Notes: a model not told the origin generated them from the letters alone. Counted from the stretch's first letter, positions 46,070-55,152 are shown. The stretch: DNA of 64,000 nucleotides from Tannerellaceae bacterium (GCA_031276545.1 JAISMW010000094.1:1-64000); one strand, 5' to 3'. Numbers and translations are program-made.

Positions 46070-47169
46070 AGTATATTTTAATTTGTGTGCAAAACGATTC
46101 CAATATAGGTGGTGCAGAAGAAGTTTTAAGGATGATTGCAAAAGAATTTCTTTCCCAGAACTACGCTGTCAATGTATTTTTCAAACACAAACGAAAATAT
46201 GGAGGATGGGATATGGAAAATACGCCTAATCTTACACTATTCTATTCAAAATCTTCGCGTGCGAGGTACGGAATATTTCTTACTCTGGTTCAAATGTTTC
46301 AAATGAGAAAAATAAATTATGAATATGCCTTTACTTCTTCAGTAACAGATGCAGGAATAATAGGAGTGTTACGAAAATTGCATGTTTTAAAAATAAATTA
46401 TTTTGTAGCTAGAGAGTCGACATCAATTTTTAAACGAATTAAAGGATTTGAGTTAGTATGGTTAAAACTATTCTATTGTCTTGGTTATTCTGTTGTAGAT
46501 TTGTTAATATGCCAGACAGAATACATGAAAAAGCAATTAATAAACAATTTACTTTGGATTGAAAAGAAAAGCAACGTACAGGTTATTCCCAATCCGGTCA
46601 ATTTGAATCATATGTCTGTAAAAGCAAATAAAGAATTGCTGATACTCACCGGAGATCCTTTTATTATATCAGCAGGGCGTTTTATAAACGAAAAAGGATT
46701 TGACATTCTAATAAGAGCTTTTTCTATATTAAAACCCGCGTATAAATGTTTGAAGTTAGTTATTCTCGGAGATGGCAAACTCAAAGATGAAATTGAAACA
46801 TTAATTGAGAAATTGAAACTTGAAAAGGATGTTATTCTTTATGGATTTACAGATAATGTGTATCCATTTTTCAAAAATGCAAGGATGTGTGTTGTTTCAT
46901 CAAGGATAGAAGGATTCCCGAATGTACTGCTTCAAATGATGAGCCAGAACGAAAAAGTTGTTTCCACGCTTTGTGCGGGTGATATTGATAAAATACAAGG
47001 ACTTTTCACTTGCAGAACGAATGATGTAAAAGATTTATTAAGGGCCATGCAGCAATGTCTGGACGCAGAGACTTCCGAAAACAGGATGTTATTCGATAGA
47101 GAACTGCAAAGCCGTTCAATTGATCGGTTTATAGGAAAAATTAAAAGCTATGAAAATGGAAACAGGTAA
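46066..47169 (+). CDS. Family 4 glycosyltransferase, paralogue A
   Basis: A 367-residue GT-B retaining glycosyltransferase. NIGGAEEVLRMIAKEF at the start, VIPNPVN, IISAGRFINEKGFDILIRAF and the E-x7-E-type motif SRIEGFPNVLLQMM define the family. It is a close relative of the gene at 49325-50434, especially in the C-terminal third. Start and stop overlap both neighbours (4 bp before, 20 bp after), so it is translated as part of a tight block with the acyltransferase and a deacetylase. Confidence 0.92.
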   Translation: MKYILICVQNDSNIGGAEEVLRMIAKEFLSQNYAVNVFFKHKRKYGGWDMENTPNLTLFYSKSSRARYGIFLTLVQMFQMRKINYEYAFTSSVTDAGIIGVLRKLHVLKINYFVARESTSIFKRIKGFELVWLKLFYCLGYSVVDLLICQTEYMKKQLINNLLWIEKKSNVQVIPNPVNLNHMSVKANKELLILTGDPFIISAGRFINEKGFDILIRAFSILKPAYKCLKLVILGDGKLKDEIETLIEKLKLEKDVILYGFTDNVYPFFKNARMCVVSSRIEGFPNVLLQMMSQNEKVVSTLCAGDIDKIQGLFTCRTNDVKDLLRAMQQCLDAETSENRMLFDRELQSRSIDRFIGKIKSYENGNR

Positions 47170-48157
47170 ATTTATTATTTCATTGGATTTTGAGCTTCAG
47201 TGGGGAATGATAGACAAAATAAATGAACAGTCTTCTTATCGTAAAAATATATGCAAGGTGCATGAAATACTGCCTCAATTGCTTAGCATATTTCGTAAAT
47301 ACCACGTAAAATCAACCTTTGCACAGGTTGGTATGTCGTTCTTTTGCGATTATCAAGGGCTATATGAGTTTATCGAAAAGAGAAAGGAAGAAACGCAAGG
47401 AAAAAAAGAGCTGACGTATGAGAATAATTTGCTAAATGCCTACGCTCATCTTGATGAAGTAGAAAAAGATGATGACAAATACTTTTTTGCCAACCATCTG
47501 CTAAAACTAATCCAAAGCGATAAAGAAAACCATGAGATAGCGACGCATACGTTTTCGCATTATTATTGTCTCGAACCGGGACAAACAATAATACAATTTG
47601 AAGAAGACTGCCGAAGAGCAAATCTAATAGCACAGGAAAATGACATACATCTTGAATCATTAGTCTTTCCACGTAATCAGATAAACGAGAACTACCTATC
47701 CATTTGTAACAAATATGGTTACAAGGTTGTTCGTGGCAATGAAAAAGCCTGGATGTACCGAGCATCTAATGGAAAAGAGAACACGCTATGGAAACGGTTA
47801 TTCCGTTTGATGGATGCCTACGTAAATCTGTCGGGACATAACAGTTATGATGTGTCAAAATTGAAAGTGTGTCATGACGTCGTACTTCTCCCGGCAAGCC
47901 GTTTTCTTCGTCCCTATTCAACGTCATTGTCTTTTTTAGAAGGCTTACGTCTGCGGCGGATAAAGAAGGATATGACATATGCCGCTAATCGGGGAGAGAT
48001 TTTTCATTTATGGTGGCATCCCCATAATTTTGGCAACAATACAGAAGAGAATTTTGCGGTACTCGTAAAGATATTGGAGCATTATGCCTGTCTAAACAAA
48101 AAGTACGGATTTACTTCTGCAACAATGAATGAATTTTCTAAAAAAAATATCCCATGA
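47150..48157 (+). CDS. NodB-like polysaccharide deacetylase
   Basis: A 335-residue protein beginning with FIISLDFELQWG (catalytic Asp region) and containing EIATHTFSHYYC, the H-x3-H metal site, and a late WWHPHNFG. This fits polysaccharide deacetylases of the NodB barrel group. No signal peptide is seen. Starts at 47150 or 47156 are both possible. It overlaps the GT4 gene before it and the GNAT gene after it, so all three are co-translated. It is the second deacetylase-like gene of the locus. Confidence 0.88.
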   Translation: MKMETGKFIISLDFELQWGMIDKINEQSSYRKNICKVHEILPQLLSIFRKYHVKSTFAQVGMSFFCDYQGLYEFIEKRKEETQGKKELTYENNLLNAYAHLDEVEKDDDKYFFANHLLKLIQSDKENHEIATHTFSHYYCLEPGQTIIQFEEDCRRANLIAQENDIHLESLVFPRNQINENYLSICNKYGYKVVRGNEKAWMYRASNGKENTLWKRLFRLMDAYVNLSGHNSYDVSKLKVCHDVVLLPASRFLRPYSTSLSFLEGLRLRRIKKDMTYAANRGEIFHLWWHPHNFGNNTEENFAVLVKILEHYACLNKKYGFTSATMNEFSKKNIP

Positions 48158-49179
48158 TAACAGTAAGAAGATGCAATGAGTCGGACTACGACAGGTTGAT
48201 CGCATTTAATGAACAGGTATTTCCGGAAAGGAATATTGAGGCCAAAGTATTGATGGACTATAGATTTAAAAAACGAGAAAAATCCGGATATGAAGAATGT
48301 GTGATTGTTACAGACGAAAAAGAAATTCTTGGGCAAGTGCTTTTTACCTCTACGTATGCCACGTACAAAGGAGTAGATTACAATGGAACATTTTATATGG
48401 ATACAATGGTACGTGCTGACCAGCGAAAGTATGGTTACGGACTATCATTGATGAGTGAAAGCATAAAAACAGACAGGCAACAATGGTCAGCAGGAAGCAC
48501 GGAGTTCCAAATAAAAAGACGGTTGAAACTTGGAATGAGAATAATTGGTTTCCGAAAATTATACGTTAAACTGAACAACCCGTTATTGCTGTTTGTAAAA
48601 GCAGGTTCATTCCCCAAAAATATCGCCTCATTTTTTCTTTTGTCAAAGGAGGAAATAATGGATTTGCCTGATACTTTTAATAGGGAATTATTTGAATTTG
48701 GACGTAATAAGGATTTTATACAATGGCGCTTTTTTGAAGCACCTCATGTCTATTATCTCTACAAGAGTGAAAATAATAATGACTATTTCGTAGTACGCAT
48801 CATTAAGAAAGAGGGTATTTCGATGTTGTGTTTGTGTGACTATCGCTGCAACTTTACAGAAAAAGACGATTTCAGCAACATCATACAGGTAGTGAAACGC
48901 CTTGCCCAACGAGTGAATATCCCATTTACAATAACGAGTTCGTCTCTGAAAGCAAGTGACGAAGTATTAAAAAAAAATGGTTTTATTGGCATAGCCGACA
49001 ACAATGTCACGTATCTGTTCAACTACATACGTAAAAAGCTCTTTAACAAGCGTCCAAAAGGAAAAGATGCTGTAGTTTTTGCGTACAATATGGACGAAAT
49101 TATTGACCAGGAAAGAATTGATATGCGCGGATACACGTTGATAACACTTGCCGATAGTGACGGTGAGCTACTTTGGTGA
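48154..49179 (+). CDS. GNAT-family N-acyltransferase
   Basis: A 341-residue protein. The first half matches a GNAT fold: ITVRRCNESDYDRLIAFNEQ, GTFYMDTMVRADQRKYGYGL (acetyl-CoA pyrophosphate-binding region) and a middle segment IKRRLKLGMRIIGFRKLYVKL. The second half may be another, degenerate GNAT fold. Together with the deacetylase encoded just upstream it could deacetylate and then re-acylate an amino sugar, but the substrate is unknown. Confidence 0.75.
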   Translation: MITVRRCNESDYDRLIAFNEQVFPERNIEAKVLMDYRFKKREKSGYEECVIVTDEKEILGQVLFTSTYATYKGVDYNGTFYMDTMVRADQRKYGYGLSLMSESIKTDRQQWSAGSTEFQIKRRLKLGMRIIGFRKLYVKLNNPLLLFVKAGSFPKNIASFFLLSKEEIMDLPDTFNRELFEFGRNKDFIQWRFFEAPHVYYLYKSENNNDYFVVRIIKKEGISMLCLCDYRCNFTEKDDFSNIIQVVKRLAQRVNIPFTITSSSLKASDEVLKKNGFIGIADNNVTYLFNYIRKKLFNKRPKGKDAVVFAYNMDEIIDQERIDMRGYTLITLADSDGELLW

Positions 49180-49324
49180 AAACATTTCCTCTCCTTTTTT
49201 TGAGGAATAACACAGCTATGCAATGAACAGGATTGTCCGTATAACGGATGAAGTCTGCTTGTACGAGAAGCAGTTAAGGGGAAGACTTTACAGCAATAGA
49301 CCCTAATGTATAATTGAAACTACG

Positions 49325-50434
49325 ATGAACTTGAATGAAAGAGATTTGAAACATTCGTTTCCAACAAGGCATATTCTGATAGCGTCAGTCAATGATGGTC
49401 TGAAGGGGGGGGCAGAAGGAGTACTGTTACAAATAGCAACCTTTTTCAGACAAAAAGGATGCTACATACATGTATTGTTCATACGAAAAAAAAGTTTCAA
49501 TGAATGGATAGACAAACACATAGATGGCTATTCCTATTATTACCTGTCTGTTAAGAGCATACTCCTGTTAAGCAAACTGAGATTTGAAAAGACTTTCACA
49601 TCCCATCCTATGCTGACAGGCATTATTGGAGTAATGAGGAAGATACATTTAGTAAAAACGGACAGTTTTATTGCTAGAGAGCCACATACACTGACAGAAA
49701 ACAAAGGCATAAAACGAGTCATTCGTACATTGTATAGAAAATTGGGATATTCAGCATTGGATTTACTGATATGTCAGACGGAACTGATGAAGAAAATGTT
49801 TATACGCTACAATCCAAAGAGTAAAATACGGATAGAAGTTATACCCAACCCTATATCGATTGATAGAGAAAAAGAAATAGTCGCTATAATGCCATCTGTG
49901 ACTAATCCGTATATTGTAGCTGCCGGAAGATATGTGCCAGAAAAAGCATTTGATATTTTAATAATGGCATTTTCAGTCTTCAGAAAATCTCACCCAGAAT
50001 TCAAACTTGTCATTCTTGGAGAAAAACAAAGATATCCTAAATTTGAAAAAGAAATAAAAGAATTAATAAGGAAATTTCACTTGGAAGAATCGGTTATTCT
50101 ATTCGGTTCGGTAGAAAACGTATTTCCTTATTTCAACCAGGCTACAATGTGCATTGTGTCATCAAGAAGTGAAGGATTCCCCAATGTGTTGCTGCAGATG
50201 ATGAGCCAGAACGAAAAAGTAGTTTCAACGCTTTGTGCAGGTGATATTGACAAAATACAAGGACTTTTCACTTGCAAAACGAATGATGAAGGTGATTTAT
50301 TAAGAGCCATGCAGCAGTGTTTGGAAGCAGATACTTCGCGCAATAGAGAGCTATTTGACAAAGAATTGCAGAACCATTCAATAGAGAAATTTATAGAAAT
50401 GACAGAAAGTTATGGAAACGAAAACAGCATATAA
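49325..50434 (+). CDS. Family 4 glycosyltransferase, paralogue B
   Basis: A 369-residue GT-B glycosyltransferase. LKGGAEGVLLQIATFF, VIPNPISIDREKE, IVAAGRYVPEKAFDILIMAF and SRSEGFPNVLLQMM are its family motifs. The C-terminal third is almost the same as that of the GT4 protein encoded at 46066-47169 (shared MSQNEKVVSTLCAGDIDKIQ), whereas the N-terminal acceptor-binding half has diverged. A 145-bp gap without a visible gene lies before it. The two probably use the same or similar donors on different acceptors. Confidence 0.92.
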   Translation: MNLNERDLKHSFPTRHILIASVNDGLKGGAEGVLLQIATFFRQKGCYIHVLFIRKKSFNEWIDKHIDGYSYYYLSVKSILLLSKLRFEKTFTSHPMLTGIIGVMRKIHLVKTDSFIAREPHTLTENKGIKRVIRTLYRKLGYSALDLLICQTELMKKMFIRYNPKSKIRIEVIPNPISIDREKEIVAIMPSVTNPYIVAAGRYVPEKAFDILIMAFSVFRKSHPEFKLVILGEKQRYPKFEKEIKELIRKFHLEESVILFGSVENVFPYFNQATMCIVSSRSEGFPNVLLQMMSQNEKVVSTLCAGDIDKIQGLFTCKTNDEGDLLRAMQQCLEADTSRNRELFDKELQNHSIEKFIEMTESYGNENSI

Positions 50435-50497
50435 TATTATAATATGATGAATTTGATTTAAAAGCAGTACTGTAAACAATAAATCAGCATAAAATAA

Positions 50498-51550
50498 ATG
50501 AAAATACTACAATTTACAACTGTTTCCGAATTAGGCGGAGCACAATCAGTGGTTATCGAATTGGCTAATTCGTTATGCAAAGAAAACGAAGTTTTTGTTG
50601 TTTCTTCAGAGAGAGGAAAAATGTGGAATTTATTTGATAAAAAAGTGAAACAGATTCCCATAAAACAATTGAAAAAGAGCGTTAGCCTGTATGACACAGT
50701 TGTTTTGCTGCAACTGTTTTGGATTAGATTTGCAGTTCGTCCGGATATTGTTCATCTACATTCTTCAAAAGCAGGAATCTTAGGTCGTCTTGCTTTCCCA
50801 AAACACAAAATAGTTTATACTTACCATGGATTTGATTCTATTCGGTTAGCCTTCCGCAAATACCTTCCTATTGAAAAAAAAATGCAGTACAGATGCAACA
50901 CTATTGTTGGAGTAAGTGAATACGATAGAAAAAACTGTCTGGTGGAAGGCATTGACAAGAATGTGGTTACTATACACAATGGAGTTTCGGACACATCGGC
51001 AGAAATAAATCAAAAATTGAATCATACAATACAGATATTAAAAAATGACACAAAATTTAAGGTTATTACCATTGCCAGATTGTCTCCCCCAAAACACATA
51101 GATTTGTTTCTATCAATAGCATCTCAACTGAAAGATGTAAATTTTTATTGGGTTGGAAATAATTATGAATATAAATCGGATTTATCAAATGTTACTTTTT
51201 GTGGAGAATTGAGAAATGCGGCATTATTGAATAATTATGCCGATTTATTTATTCTTTGTTCTAACTATGAAGGAATGCCTATGAGCATAATAGAGGCATT
51301 GAAATTCTCTCGTCCAGTTATCTCTTCAAATGTGGGAGGTATTAGCGAAATGCTTGACGGTTCAAATGGCTTTGTTGTAGAAAATAAAAAGGAAAAGTTT
51401 TGTGAGAAAATTCTTTTTTATAAAGAAAACAGGGCAGAATATGACAAAGCATGCTTTGCTGCAAGACGAATTTATGAAGAAAAATTTTGCAGTAAAAGAA
51501 TGATTGAACAGTATCTGAATATCTATAATAAAATAATATCAAAGAAATGA
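50498..51550 (+). CDS. Family 4 glycosyltransferase
   Basis: A 350-residue GT-B enzyme, less related to the two paralogues upstream. Motifs are VSELGGAQSVVIELANSL, DIVHLHSSKAGILGRLAF, VYTYHGFD, VITIARLSPPKHIDLFLSIA and NYEGMPMSIIEALKF. The layout resembles glycosyltransferases that act early or mid-way on the lipid-linked unit. It overlaps the next gene by four bases. Confidence 0.92.
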   Translation: MKILQFTTVSELGGAQSVVIELANSLCKENEVFVVSSERGKMWNLFDKKVKQIPIKQLKKSVSLYDTVVLLQLFWIRFAVRPDIVHLHSSKAGILGRLAFPKHKIVYTYHGFDSIRLAFRKYLPIEKKMQYRCNTIVGVSEYDRKNCLVEGIDKNVVTIHNGVSDTSAEINQKLNHTIQILKNDTKFKVITIARLSPPKHIDLFLSIASQLKDVNFYWVGNNYEYKSDLSNVTFCGELRNAALLNNYADLFILCSNYEGMPMSIIEALKFSRPVISSNVGGISEMLDGSNGFVVENKKEKFCEKILFYKENRAEYDKACFAARRIYEEKFCSKRMIEQYLNIYNKIISKK

Positions 51551-52536
51551 AAACAGCAATAATTGGAGGATCGGGTTTTGTGGGAACAAGACTCATAGAA
51601 AAACTTCATAATGAATTTGATATAACGAATATAGATAAGAAGCAAAGTGATTTCTTTAACAATATAACGATAATAGCAGATGTTAGAGATAAAGCAACGA
51701 TGAAATCACTGCTTGCCGGTCATGAGTTGGTAATCCTGCTTGCTGCCGAACACCGTGATGATGTAAGCCCAACGTCTTTATATTACGATGTGAACGTGGG
51801 TGGTGTGCGAAATACGCTGGAGGCGATGGAAAAAAATGGAATAAAAAGGATAATTTTCACATCATCGGTTGCTGTTTACGGGCTGAACGGGGATAATCCG
51901 GATGAAAATTCTGAACCGGCCCCGTTTAATCATTATGGTAAAAGCAAGTGGCAGGCAGAACAGATACTGCAAAAATGGTATGAAACACACAAAGATTGGA
52001 ATATAAATATTATTCGCCCGACAGTTGTTTTTGGAGAGAGAAACAGGGGGAATGTATATAATCTATTAAAACAGATAGCAAATGGATTTTTCCTTATGGT
52101 TGGCAAAGGAGATAATGTGAAATCTATGGCTTATGTCGGAAATGTAGTTGCATTCATAAAATATCTAATAGAACACAGTAAAGAAAATTATAACGTTTTT
52201 AATTATATAGACAAACCTGATTATTGTATGAATGAATTATTGTGTGTCATTTCTCAAACCTTACACAAGCATATTTCAAGATTACATTTGCCTTATTGGT
52301 TAGGAATGTTTGGTGGAAAATGTTTTGATTTGTTGTCATTTATTATTTGCAGGAAACTCCCAATAAGTAGCGTGCGGATTAAGAAAATTGCAGCAACAAC
52401 CCAATTTGATTCAAGCAAAGCAATGAATTCAGGTTTTATACCGGACTATACATTAAAGGATGGTTTGGAAAGAACGATTATGTACGAATTTATCAATAAG
52501 AACCATCCGGACAATATTGTATTTGAAAGCGAATAA
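51547..52536 (+). CDS. NAD-dependent sugar epimerase/dehydratase
   Basis: A 329-residue extended short-chain dehydrogenase. IIGGSGFVGTRLIEK binds NAD(P); FTSSVAVYG carries the Ser and HYGKSKWQAEQ the Tyr-x3-Lys pair. The C-terminal part is longer than in simple 4-epimerases. In capsule loci such genes at the end, beside the last glycosyltransferase, make or reduce a nucleotide-sugar or undecaprenyl-linked sugar; the exact reaction cannot be told. It is the last A+T-rich gene of the locus. Confidence 0.85.
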   Translation: MKTAIIGGSGFVGTRLIEKLHNEFDITNIDKKQSDFFNNITIIADVRDKATMKSLLAGHELVILLAAEHRDDVSPTSLYYDVNVGGVRNTLEAMEKNGIKRIIFTSSVAVYGLNGDNPDENSEPAPFNHYGKSKWQAEQILQKWYETHKDWNINIIRPTVVFGERNRGNVYNLLKQIANGFFLMVGKGDNVKSMAYVGNVVAFIKYLIEHSKENYNVFNYIDKPDYCMNELLCVISQTLHKHISRLHLPYWLGMFGGKCFDLLSFIICRKLPISSVRIKKIAATTQFDSSKAMNSGFIPDYTLKDGLERTIMYEFINKNHPDNIVFESE

Positions 52537-52855
52537 GCAATGACATACTGCAATAACCGGAACTTTCTGTTCTAAGGAAATCCTGCTCAATGGCATAGTA
52601 TTTTGATTGAACAAACAAACTAAATTATTTTTTAACCCCCCCCCCGACAAGCCGAAACGGGTGTAGCGATGGCGGAAACCCCGACCCGTCATCGTACCGA
52701 TCAATGGGGCGTCACTGATGGTAGGATAAGGTATACACTGATGTAGGATAAGGTATACACTGATCATAGATAAGGTATACACTGATCATGCCTAAGTCCG
52801 TCACTGATCTCTACCCCCTCCAAAGTGCGTCAGGGGATTTAATTAATATAATAAA
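52537..52855. other. Intergenic stretch with C10 tract and repeats
   Basis: No gene is supported. It holds a run of ten C at 52636-52645 and a 22-bp-period repeat at 52713-52808, then a short A+T-rich lead into the HU-like gene. No terminator with a clear stem and T-run was found for the capsule operon, so it may read through into the HU-like gene. Confidence 0.6.
52713..52808. repeat. 22-bp-period repeat upstream of the HU-like gene
   Basis: CACTGAT occurs at 52713, 52736, 52758, 52780 and 52802 (steps 23, 22, 22, 22). The units at 52721-52742 and 52743-52764 are identical, the next (52765-52786) keeps ATAAGGTATACACTGAT, and the outer units are decayed. The array ends 47 bp before the HU start codon. 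Binding sites or a decayed minisatellite are both possible. Confidence 0.85.
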
Positions 52856-53326
52856 ATGGCTTTTTTTAAGAAAGTACAACAGAAAATTAACGGACTCTGG
52901 TATCCGCAGTCCGTTACAGTAGGCAAGCCCGTCAGCACCGACCAGGTGGCCGACCGCCTTGCTCAAATCTCTACCGTCAGCCGTGCAGACACTTACGCTG
53001 TGCTGAAAGACCTGGGCGGCGTGATGGGAGACTATATGGCGCAGGGACGTACCGTGAAGCTGGAAGGCATCGGTACGTTCTACTACACCGCTGCTGCCAA
53101 TAAGCAGGGGGTAGATTCTAAAGACAAGGTGAAGGCCTCGCACATAGTAGGTGTGAGGGTACGCTTCATCCCCGAAACCTCTCGTACTGCCAGTGGCAAG
53201 GTGGCCACCCGCTCGCTCATCTCGAACGATATCTTCTGGGAAGAATGGGGCGGAACCGATCCTGCCGGCGAAGAACCTGCCGAACCGGAAGAACCGGACG
53301 GCGGCGATGGCCCGACGGAAGGCTGA
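52856..53326 (+). CDS. HU-like DNA-binding protein with acidic tail
   Basis: A 156-residue member of the Bacteroidetes HU-related family. The first about 120 residues match the histone-like fold (QVADRLAQISTVSRADTYAVL, VKLEGIGTFYYT, VRVRFIPETSRTASGK). The tail from about 133 is rich in Glu/Pro/Gly/Asp and probably disordered. It is expected to bind or bend DNA as a dimer. Genes of this family often sit beside capsule loci in Bacteroidales. A 22-bp repeat precedes it and two hairpins follow. Confidence 0.9.
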   Translation: MAFFKKVQQKINGLWYPQSVTVGKPVSTDQVADRLAQISTVSRADTYAVLKDLGGVMGDYMAQGRTVKLEGIGTFYYTAAANKQGVDSKDKVKASHIVGVRVRFIPETSRTASGKVATRSLISNDIFWEEWGGTDPAGEEPAEPEEPDGGDGPTEG

Positions 53327-53328
53327 CA

Positions 53329-53377
53329 TTCCTGCGGGAGAAGAATAACCGGGGTTCTCTTCTTCTCCCGCAGGAAC
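53329..53377 (+). terminator. Long hairpin after the HU-like gene
   Basis: TTCCTGCGGGAGAAGAA pairs with TTCTTCTCCCGCAGGAA, a 17-bp perfect stem. It lacks a T-run and lies just before a second, complete terminator, so it may stabilise the messenger end. Confidence 0.7.
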
Positions 53378-53390
53378 TTAGACGTTTCGA

Positions 53391-53430
53391 AATAGCCGGC
53401 TCCCTGTGAGGGAGCCGGCTATTTTTTTAG
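53391..53430 (+). terminator. Rho-independent terminator
   Basis: AATAGCCGGCTCCC and GGGAGCCGGCTATT pair perfectly over a 4-nt loop and are followed by a T-run. It closes the HU-like gene and perhaps the whole capsule transcript. Confidence 0.93.
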
Positions 53431-53497
53431 TTCAGGGCGTATGCGGCGCCATACCTTACTATTTTGTACCTTTAGCGGCAAATTATTACACAAAGCT

Positions 53498-54064
53498 ATG
53501 TTTACTATCATCACATTGCATCATTCCCTTCTGCGCAGCATTCTGGGAATTCTCTTGGGTCTTCTGTTTATTATGTGGCCGCAAGCGTCTGTTACCTATC
53601 TGATTATTATCACCGGGATTTTTTTCATCCTGTCGGGTGTTTCTTCCCTTTCCCTGTGGCTGCTCCGGCGCGACAAAAGCGCATCGACATTCTCCCCTCC
53701 GCTTATATGGGCTGTGGCTGCGGGCAGCATCCTGCTGGGTGTGTGGCTGACGGTCTCGCCGGGTTTTTTTATCGCCATCTTCGGGCGTGTGTGGGGAGCG
53801 GTTTTGACGATAGCCGGCGTGCAGCAGCTTGTTTCTCTATTCAAAGCGCGGCAATGGTATCCGGTTCCGTGGGGCTACGGGGTGCTTCCCGCGCTTATCC
53901 TGATTGCCGGCGTATGCATACTGCTTTATCCGCTGGAGGCTGTGTCCGGCACCTTTATACTGCTGGGAGCGGTCAGTTTGTTTTACGGTGTTAACGAGCT
54001 GATAAGCTGGTATAAGTTTCGCCCGCAAAAGGCGGAAGTGCTGCCGGATGATACAGGAGTTTAG
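53498..54064 (+). CDS. HdeD/DUF308-type membrane protein
   Basis: About 188 residues with six hydrophobic helices (LLRSILGILLGLLFIMW, YLIIITGIFFILSGVSSL, LIWAVAAGSILLGVWLTV, FGRVWGAVLTIAGVQQLVSL, GVLPALILIAGVCILLY, GTFILLGAVSLFYGVNEL), the layout of HdeD-type acid-stress-related proteins. The ATG at 53498 is chosen because a -7-like TACCTTTA lies at 53467-53474, inside any longer version. Its stop codon overlaps the stop of the convergent pdxA gene. Function in Bacteroidales is unproven. Confidence 0.85.
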   Translation: MFTIITLHHSLLRSILGILLGLLFIMWPQASVTYLIIITGIFFILSGVSSLSLWLLRRDKSASTFSPPLIWAVAAGSILLGVWLTVSPGFFIAIFGRVWGAVLTIAGVQQLVSLFKARQWYPVPWGYGVLPALILIAGVCILLYPLEAVSGTFILLGAVSLFYGVNELISWYKFRPQKAEVLPDDTGV

Positions 54065-55152
54065 AGGATATCCAAGTCGTCTTTCGTAAGGTCTACGCTT
54101 TCATCCACCGCATTTTTCTCGAAGTACTGTTTTACTAAGGGGTTGGCGGTAGCCTCTTTGTATATTTTCCGGTTGCGAAACACATCCAGCGCAGTGTATA
54201 CGGCCTGACGGAAAGAGGCTTCGGAGGCGACGTTTTGTCCGGCTATTTCGTAGCATGTGCCGTGTACGGGCGAAGTGCGTACGATGGACAGACCGGCCGT
54301 ATAGTGAAGGCCGGCATCGGTAGACAGGGTTTGAAAGGGAATCATACCCTGATCGTAATACATCGCCAAGATGCCGTCGAACATATCGTATGCCCGGCGG
54401 GCGTCGAACAGGCTGTCGGCGGCATAGGGGCCGAACGACATCACACCCCGCTTTTCGGCCTCCTGCATGGCAGGTATGAGGATGTGCTCTTCTTCCTTGC
54501 CCGATGTGCCGCCCAGGTGGGGGTTTACGGATAGTAGGGCAATGCGCGGTCTCACAATATTGAAATCCTGTTTCAGTGCATGATAAAATACGGTGAGTTT
54601 TTCTACAATCTTTTCCTTGGTGATTTGTGGCAGAACGTTTGCAAACGGGACGTCGCCGGTGAGCAGGGCGATGCGCAACTCGCCGGCTATCAGGATGGAA
54701 AGCGCCTTCTGTCTGTCGCTGCCAAACGTTTTTTCCAGGTGTTCGGTATGGGTTGTTACCTGTCCGGCGAAATCTCCACCGGCAGGCGCAGTGACCAAGG
54801 CGTCCACCGCTCCCCGTTTCAAATCGCCCACCGCCGCCAGCAAGGATTTGAAGGCGGCTTCGCCGGATATCTCGGTGGGTTTGGAGAGTTCCACTTTGGT
54901 TTCATCCCGTATGCAATTGATGATATTCATGCGGCCGATGGCTGCCTCTTCGGCTTTTCCGACGGAGCTTATATTCAGAGGGGCTATTTCGAGCGCTTTC
55001 CGGTGGTAGGCTGCAATTTTCGACGAGCCGTAAAGGATGGGCACGCAAAGTTCCGTCATGCGTGTGTCCGAAAAGGTTTTCAGTATGACTTCGTAGCCTA
55101 CACCGTTTATATCTCCGTGTGTAATACCTATTTTGATTGTTCGTTCTTCCAT
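54061..55152 (-). CDS. pdxA: 4-hydroxythreonine-4-phosphate dehydrogenase
   Basis: A 363-residue cytoplasmic enzyme of vitamin B6 synthesis that oxidises 4-phosphohydroxy-L-threonine to the precursor used by PdxJ. Family features are IGITHGDINGVGYEVILK at the start, VDALVTAPA, LLSVNPHLGGTSGKEE, and the late YYDQGMIPFQTL and RTSPVHGTCYEIAG, which hold metal- and substrate-binding His/Asp residues. The length is usual for Bacteroidetes. It is followed upstream by the DUF4837 gene on the same strand (24 bp gap), so they may be co-transcribed. Confidence 0.95.
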   Translation of the reverse strand: MEERTIKIGITHGDINGVGYEVILKTFSDTRMTELCVPILYGSSKIAAYHRKALEIAPLNISSVGKAEEAAIGRMNIINCIRDETKVELSKPTEISGEAAFKSLLAAVGDLKRGAVDALVTAPAGGDFAGQVTTHTEHLEKTFGSDRQKALSILIAGELRIALLTGDVPFANVLPQITKEKIVEKLTVFYHALKQDFNIVRPRIALLSVNPHLGGTSGKEEEHILIPAMQEAEKRGVMSFGPYAADSLFDARRAYDMFDGILAMYYDQGMIPFQTLSTDAGLHYTAGLSIVRTSPVHGTCYEIAGQNVASEASFRQAVYTALDVFRNRKIYKEATANPLVKQYFEKNAVDESVDLTKDDLDIL

